From Pseudomonas sp. RIT-PI-q (lineage in GTDB: Bacteria > Pseudomonadota > Gammaproteobacteria > Pseudomonadales > Pseudomonadaceae): a stretch of 64,000 bases of DNA. Where the stretch lies: contig NZ_LHPC01000028.1 in the NCBI RefSeq assembly GCF_001297125.1, positions 124,001-188,000 of the forward strand, written 5' to 3'. Positions within the stretch are counted from its first letter, which is position 1, and every line of letters starts with the position of its first letter. Both the position numbers and the translations under genes were made by a program. The notes beneath the pieces were generated by a model. The model saw only the letters and a list, made by a program, of their open reading frames with translations, ran no database searches and was not told the origin of the DNA. Of the stretch, positions 61,149-64,000 are shown piece after piece.

Positions 61149-61745
61149 CTACATCTGGTCTTCGGCGTAAATGGCGGCGCTGATAATCGCGCCACCCCAG
61201 CGGCGCTTTCCGATACATAGCGGCACCGGGTTTCCGGATGCCGTGGTGTTTTTGGCGCTGCCGAAGGCGTAGCCGGGAGTGTTCTCCGGGGCGGCGCTGG
61301 TCTTCAGGCCTTTGGGCTGAGGGCTGAGCATTTGGATCACACCGCCAGCGGTCGACGCTACACCAGCAGAAAGCACCGCAGCCGCAACCGCCGGCCCCCC
61401 AGGAACAAAGAAAGAAGCGATGATCAGGACGACACCAATCACAGTCTGCAAAGTTCCAGCCCGCTTGCTCCCTGTAATCACAGGCGCGATCCGAATGTCG
61501 CCGTCACCTCCAAACCCAAGCTCTTTTTCTTGAAGGTTTTTCGATCCTCGGAAAACGGCGAACTCTAAACCTACTGCCTTTGCGTTAGAGATAAATCGCT
61601 CAAATCCAGGGATTTGAACACATAGAGCTTTTATCGCCTCTGCAGGCGTCCTTACCGAAAGCCGGAAAGATCTACCGAATTTCCTGAGTTGCCCGTACAG
61701 CAAGACTGTAGTCATCGACTGGTAATCGATCGCACACGCGGCCAT
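61149..61745 (-). CDS. Tail assembly protein I
   Basis: The 198-aa protein matches lambda gpI: VLLYGQLRKFGRSFRLSVRT at the N-terminus, a central hydrophobic region (VIGVVLIIASFFVPGGPAVA, about 105-125) and a glycine-rich C-terminus ending NPVPLCIGKRRWGGAIISA. It helps assemble the tail tip with K and J. GGAG precedes the ATG at 61745; MTTVLL ten codons later is an alternative start. Confidence 0.88.
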   Translation of the reverse strand: MAACAIDYQSMTTVLLYGQLRKFGRSFRLSVRTPAEAIKALCVQIPGFERFISNAKAVGLEFAVFRGSKNLQEKELGFGGDGDIRIAPVITGSKRAGTLQTVIGVVLIIASFFVPGGPAVAAAVLSAGVASTAGGVIQMLSPQPKGLKTSAAPENTPGYAFGSAKNTTASGNPVPLCIGKRRWGGAIISAAIYAEDQM

Positions 61746-61761
61746 TTCAGTTCTCCATGCA

Positions 61762-61784
61762 TAAAAAAACCGCCCGAAGGCGGC
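61762..61784 (-). terminator. Hairpin before tail gene I
   Basis: Minus-strand CCGCCTTCGGGCGG with a stable TTCG-type loop is followed by T7, then ATGCATGGAGAAC, the ribosome site of gene I. Confidence 0.8.
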
Positions 61785-61799
61785 TCTTTTCGATTGATT

Positions 61800-62147
61800 T
61801 TACAGGCAGCTATTGAAGGAATCTTTCAGCGAGCTTCTGCCTAATTGCTGCCAAGCCATACGCTGATAAAGCTTGACGGAGCTGCCGGACGCTGACTTCT
61901 TCACATCCAAAACATCATCAGTCTGTCCGTTAAAATCGTTTCCCGCCACGATGCGATAGCCGCTTGAGGTCTCACTCATAATCGAGCTTGATCTGTAGTC
62001 TTGCCAGGACGGGTAGACACACAGCGCGTAAGTTTTCGGGTCCTTCTTGGATGTTCCGGATAGCTCGGGAGCCCCCTTCAACAAATCAGATGGCGTCGTA
62101 CACCCCGCCAACAACATCACCGCCACCGCCCCTATCAAAATCCGCAT
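61800..62147 (-). CDS. Small lipoprotein in the prophage tail region
   Basis: The 115-aa protein has a lipoprotein signal peptide with lipobox LLAGC (Cys16), so it should be membrane-anchored after processing. The mature part has no family that I recognise. AGGAAGAATC precedes the ATG at 62147. Prophage lipoproteins of this kind can act in superinfection exclusion, but that is only inference here. Confidence 0.7.
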   Translation of the reverse strand: MRILIGAVAVMLLAGCTTPSDLLKGAPELSGTSKKDPKTYALCVYPSWQDYRSSSIMSETSSGYRIVAGNDFNGQTDDVLDVKKSASGSSVKLYQRMAWQQLGRSSLKDSFNSCL

Positions 62148-62237
62148 GATTCTTCCTCGTCCTGAAAGGGGGTGACTGTAGCACCGGGGTGACAGAAACA
62201 ATAAAGCCCAACCGGGGCTCATCGTGGTGCGCTAATT

Positions 62238-62549
62238 CTATTTTCGATAGAAACGCCGAAAAATCGCATTTCCGTCATAACGTCGCTGGCAAATTTTTCG
62301 AGACGCCCAAGCACACAGCAGAAAGATGGCGCTGAAGACGATAAACAGAAACGTGGAGTTATTCGAGATGTAGTTTTGGGCCAGACCGGATCCCCACAAT
62401 CCAGCGACAAAACAGAGGATAAGGAGGAAAAATGCAACGCTTCGAGGTGTGCCATAACTCACTTCAGCATGACAACCTCTGCAGACTTGAGCGCCCCATG
62501 GGACATTGTTCATACAGTGGGGACAGGTCACAGTGTGATTGCTTGTCAC
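62238..62549 (-). CDS. 103-aa zinc-ribbon membrane protein
   Basis: The N-terminus has a zinc-ribbon pattern CPHCMNNVPWGAQVCRGC (residues 9-26). Two membrane helices (about 38-56 and 66-82) and a basic tail ending RRFYRK follow. It is probably a lysogeny-expressed membrane protein rather than a tail part. The gene stands alone in the K-I interval, with 237 bases upstream free of supported genes except a hairpin. Confidence 0.6.
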   Translation of the reverse strand: MTSNHTVTCPHCMNNVPWGAQVCRGCHAEVSYGTPRSVAFFLLILCFVAGLWGSGLAQNYISNNSTFLFIVFSAIFLLCAWASRKICQRRYDGNAIFRRFYRK

Positions 62550-62713
62550 TACTTCATTCCTTTGATTGGTACGGAGCAGTCACTCCGTCGGTAATGGATA
62601 AGAGAATATCGGCACCGTCCAAAAAAAATTTAGCTCATTCCCGGCTGTACGAATCCCCAGTAACGCCTAGCACCCACCGAGTAGTAGCCTCCTGCCTCCA
62701 TGCAACGGATACC

Positions 62714-62746
62714 CCCAGTCCTTTGCCTGCAAGCCCAAGGACTGGG
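62714..62746 (+). other. Strong hairpin in the leader of the 82-aa plus-strand gene
   Basis: CCCAGTCCTT at 62714 pairs perfectly with AAGGACTGGG at 62737-62746 over a 13-base loop. No T tract follows. It ends 40 bases before the GTG start at 62787, so it may act in the leader of that gene. Confidence 0.6.
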
Positions 62747-62786
62747 ATTGCGCCAATTTCGGCGCGTTAATGACCTGGAGGTCAAT

Positions 62787-63035
62787 GTGAGTAAAACCCC
62801 TGTTTCATCATTTGAGGCCGGCGTAGTTGCCGCGCTGGGCGCCGTATCTCTTTATTTGCGCTCGCGCCCAGACTACGACGCCGCCGAACTTCAAAAGTAC
62901 GTCAATTTCTTCAAAAACGCGGTTCAGGATGGCGCCGACAAAAGTGCTTACACGCTTCCACTGGACGCGGTTGGTGGGGACTTGAGCAACATCGAGAACG
63001 CTATTAAAAACGGCGAAAGCGCTAAACCTCGATAA
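62787..63035 (+). CDS. 82-aa protein on the strand opposite the tail operon (moron-like)
   Basis: GTG at 62787 stands behind GGAGG and opens an 82-codon frame (MSKTPVSSFEAGVVAALGAV), mostly helical, acidic and without a recognised family. It is alone on the plus strand among minus-strand tail genes, the mark of a moron with its own promoter. The last 14 bases overlap the convergent 31-aa gene. Confidence 0.6.
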   Translation: MSKTPVSSFEAGVVAALGAVSLYLRSRPDYDAAELQKYVNFFKNAVQDGADKSAYTLPLDAVGGDLSNIENAIKNGESAKPR

Positions 63036-63117
63036 CGCTAATTGGCGCATTGTCGCGTATAACAGCGCCGACAATGCGCACCTTACCGTCAGCAGTAATT
63101 TCAAATGGCTGCGCCAT
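63022..63117 (-). CDS. 31-aa peptide between tail genes K and I
   Basis: ATG at 63117 follows AGGAGAATTT and opens a 31-codon frame, MAQPFEITADGKVRIVGAVI then RDNAPISVIEV, that reads as a beta-hairpin-rich peptide. The excellent ribosome site and position 24 bases after the K stop support translation. The same kind of sequence occurs as a C-terminal segment in phage tip proteins, but I cannot name it. Confidence 0.55.
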   Translation of the reverse strand: MAQPFEITADGKVRIVGAVIRDNAPISVIEV

Positions 63118-63141
63118 AAATTCTCCTGCGGCCTTGCCGCA

Positions 63142-63906
63142 TCATGTGGTTGGTTGTGCATCTTTGTGCCTGAGGATCAGGCGTGCTCGGTCCAGCCATG
63201 GCCCGCCGAAGACGATGATCTCCGATGGTCTGCCATACAGGTGGTGCAGCAGGAACGGCCCGGGGCCGAACGCCGCCGCATCCTCGCCGAGCAGCGCCGG
63301 ATCGGCGCCGAGAAAGATCCCGGCATGGTTCGGGAATACCGTCCGCCCGACTTCCATGACGACCATGTCGCCGCGCTGCGGCTGATCGACACGATAGAAC
63401 CCGGCTGCCTCGTAGTTCGCCTCGTAAAGGCTGAGATTGTCTTTGCTCTCCCACCAGCCATCGGAACGTTTGAAGGCTTCGAACTCTAGCCCCCACTCGC
63501 GCTTGTACCAATCCGCGCAGACCTGCCAGCAGTCCCACGCGCCGTGCACGAACGGCCGATTGAGCAACGGCGTATGCCCGGTCGGAGTGATGCTGCGCAG
63601 GTCGCCTTCCGGCCAGCTCAGGATGTGCCATGGCATCGCAGTCGCCTCGCACATGGCCAGGTCATGCGGTGAAGGCCTACTGGTTGCATCCGGATGTGTG
63701 TGGAAGATGCCGATCACCTCTCCCACGTCTTCCGCCGCGGCGTAGTCCTCCGGATCAATGCGAAACTCTTCTGTCGGCTCGGTCGCGATGTTCCGGCACG
63801 GATAATACTGCTGCTTTCTGCCGATCGCCAGCAGCAACCCGCAGGCCTCCCGGGGATACTGCGCGGCCGCGTGCGCTGTCATGGCGCTCAAGATGTGCTT
63901 GCGCAT
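63142..63906 (-). CDS. Tail tip assembly protein K (JAMM peptidase plus NlpC/P60)
   Basis: The 254-aa protein has two domains as in lambda gpK. The N-terminal Mov34/JAMM part carries His69-x-His71, Ser79 and Asp82 (HTHPDATSRPSPHD). The C-terminal NlpC/P60 part has Cys126 (DCWQVC) and His194 (NHAGIFLG). It probably trims tail or cell-wall components during tip assembly or entry. It starts three bases before the end of the L gene on the map, so the L-K junction is tight. Confidence 0.9.
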   Translation of the reverse strand: MRKHILSAMTAHAAAQYPREACGLLLAIGRKQQYYPCRNIATEPTEEFRIDPEDYAAAEDVGEVIGIFHTHPDATSRPSPHDLAMCEATAMPWHILSWPEGDLRSITPTGHTPLLNRPFVHGAWDCWQVCADWYKREWGLEFEAFKRSDGWWESKDNLSLYEANYEAAGFYRVDQPQRGDMVVMEVGRTVFPNHAGIFLGADPALLGEDAAAFGPGPFLLHHLYGRPSEIIVFGGPWLDRARLILRHKDAQPTT

Positions 63907-63908
63907 GG

Positions 63909-64000
63909 TCAGCTCCGTGCGATCAGGGACACCGCGGGGAATCCGCCGTGGGGAAGTTCGTTGTTCTCACCGAAGTGCAACTTGCAAGACTTCAGTCCGC
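63909..64000 (-). CDS. Minor tail protein L (C-terminal part, continues past the window)
   Basis: Only the last 29 codons are inside the window. They read GLKSCKLHFGENNELPHGGF then PAVSLIARS-stop, which is the highly conserved iron-sulfur-type C-terminus of lambda gpL with its last cysteine. It precedes K as in lambda. The rest of the gene lies beyond the right edge. Confidence 0.8.
   Translation of the reverse strand, partial: GLKSCKLHFGENNELPHGGFPAVSLIARS

Overview
The window is a GC-rich chromosome segment of a fluorescent-group Pseudomonas. The signs are REP/REPIN pairs of the GTGGGAGCGGGCTTGCCCGC and TGTAGGAGCGAGGCTTG types, an OprD-family porin, strong G/C preference at third codon positions, and the make-up of the iol and pxp operons. 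It is accessory-rich: catabolic islands, a motor-type (Zorya-like) cassette, gene remnants, and from about 48.6 kb the tail and lysis end of a lambda-like (siphovirus-type) prophage.

Region 1 (1-15.7 kb) is inositol and rhizopine-type catabolism. An iol operon on the minus strand (iolC kinase-aldolase fusion, iolE, iolB, IolI-like isomerase) faces an RpiR repressor across a GGAA-N6-TTCC operator. Next is a minus-strand MocD/MocE/reductase oxygenase set with another TIM-barrel isomerase, controlled by a LacI-type regulator beside a perfect TTGATAG/CTATCAA dyad. An AcoR-like sigma54 activator then faces a dehydrogenase, isomerase and periplasmic-binding-protein operon that has a textbook -24/-12 promoter and tandem GACATGTC sites. 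Together these genes would take up an inositol derivative, remove its substituent and feed the ring to the iol pathway.

Region 2 (15.8-26.8 kb) holds an Lrp regulator, a LysE exporter and a MaoC hydratase, then the most interesting locus. Here a tightly overlapping minus-strand operon encodes a 43-aa membrane peptide, an AAA+ ATPase, a helical protein of unknown family, a ZorA-like MotA/ExbB-type stator with a long coiled-coil tail, and a ZorB-like MotB/OmpA protein. A WYL-domain regulator of the kind that controls many anti-phage systems is divergent to it. None of the effectors I know from Zorya types I-III is present, so this looks like a separate, possibly undescribed motor-plus-AAA+ system. 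It abuts a truncated Sir2 gene, a Sel1/zinc-ribbon gene set and the decayed end of a NodT-type efflux gene.

Region 3 (26.8-41.4 kb) is a 5-oxoproline (pyroglutamate) module: biotin carrier, biotin carboxylase, PxpB, PxpC, a degenerate biotin-carrier-like protein, PxpA, a short-chain dehydrogenase and a polar amino-acid ABC transporter. A Nac-like LysR gene lies at its head. ATA-N9-TAT sites lie before three transcription units. An aminotransferase, a DHA2 transporter and an OprD porin run the other way.

Region 4 (41.4-48.4 kb) has an amidohydrolase/MFS/GntR set and a gluconate/idonate set (5-dehydrogenase, ACS-family transporter, LysR) in which the gluconokinase survives only as an in-frame chimera with the end of a LysR gene.

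Region 5 (48.58-64 kb) starts at a 45-bp copy of the 3' half of tRNA-Pro(GGG), a tyrosine-integrase attachment core. Behind it lie low-GC cargo genes (a membrane protein, a nuclease gene frameshifted at a C8 tract, and an OLD-like ATPase with a 164-aa partner). Then come holin, endolysin and the tail-tip genes J, I, K and part of L, read right to left. The prophage continues beyond the right edge.
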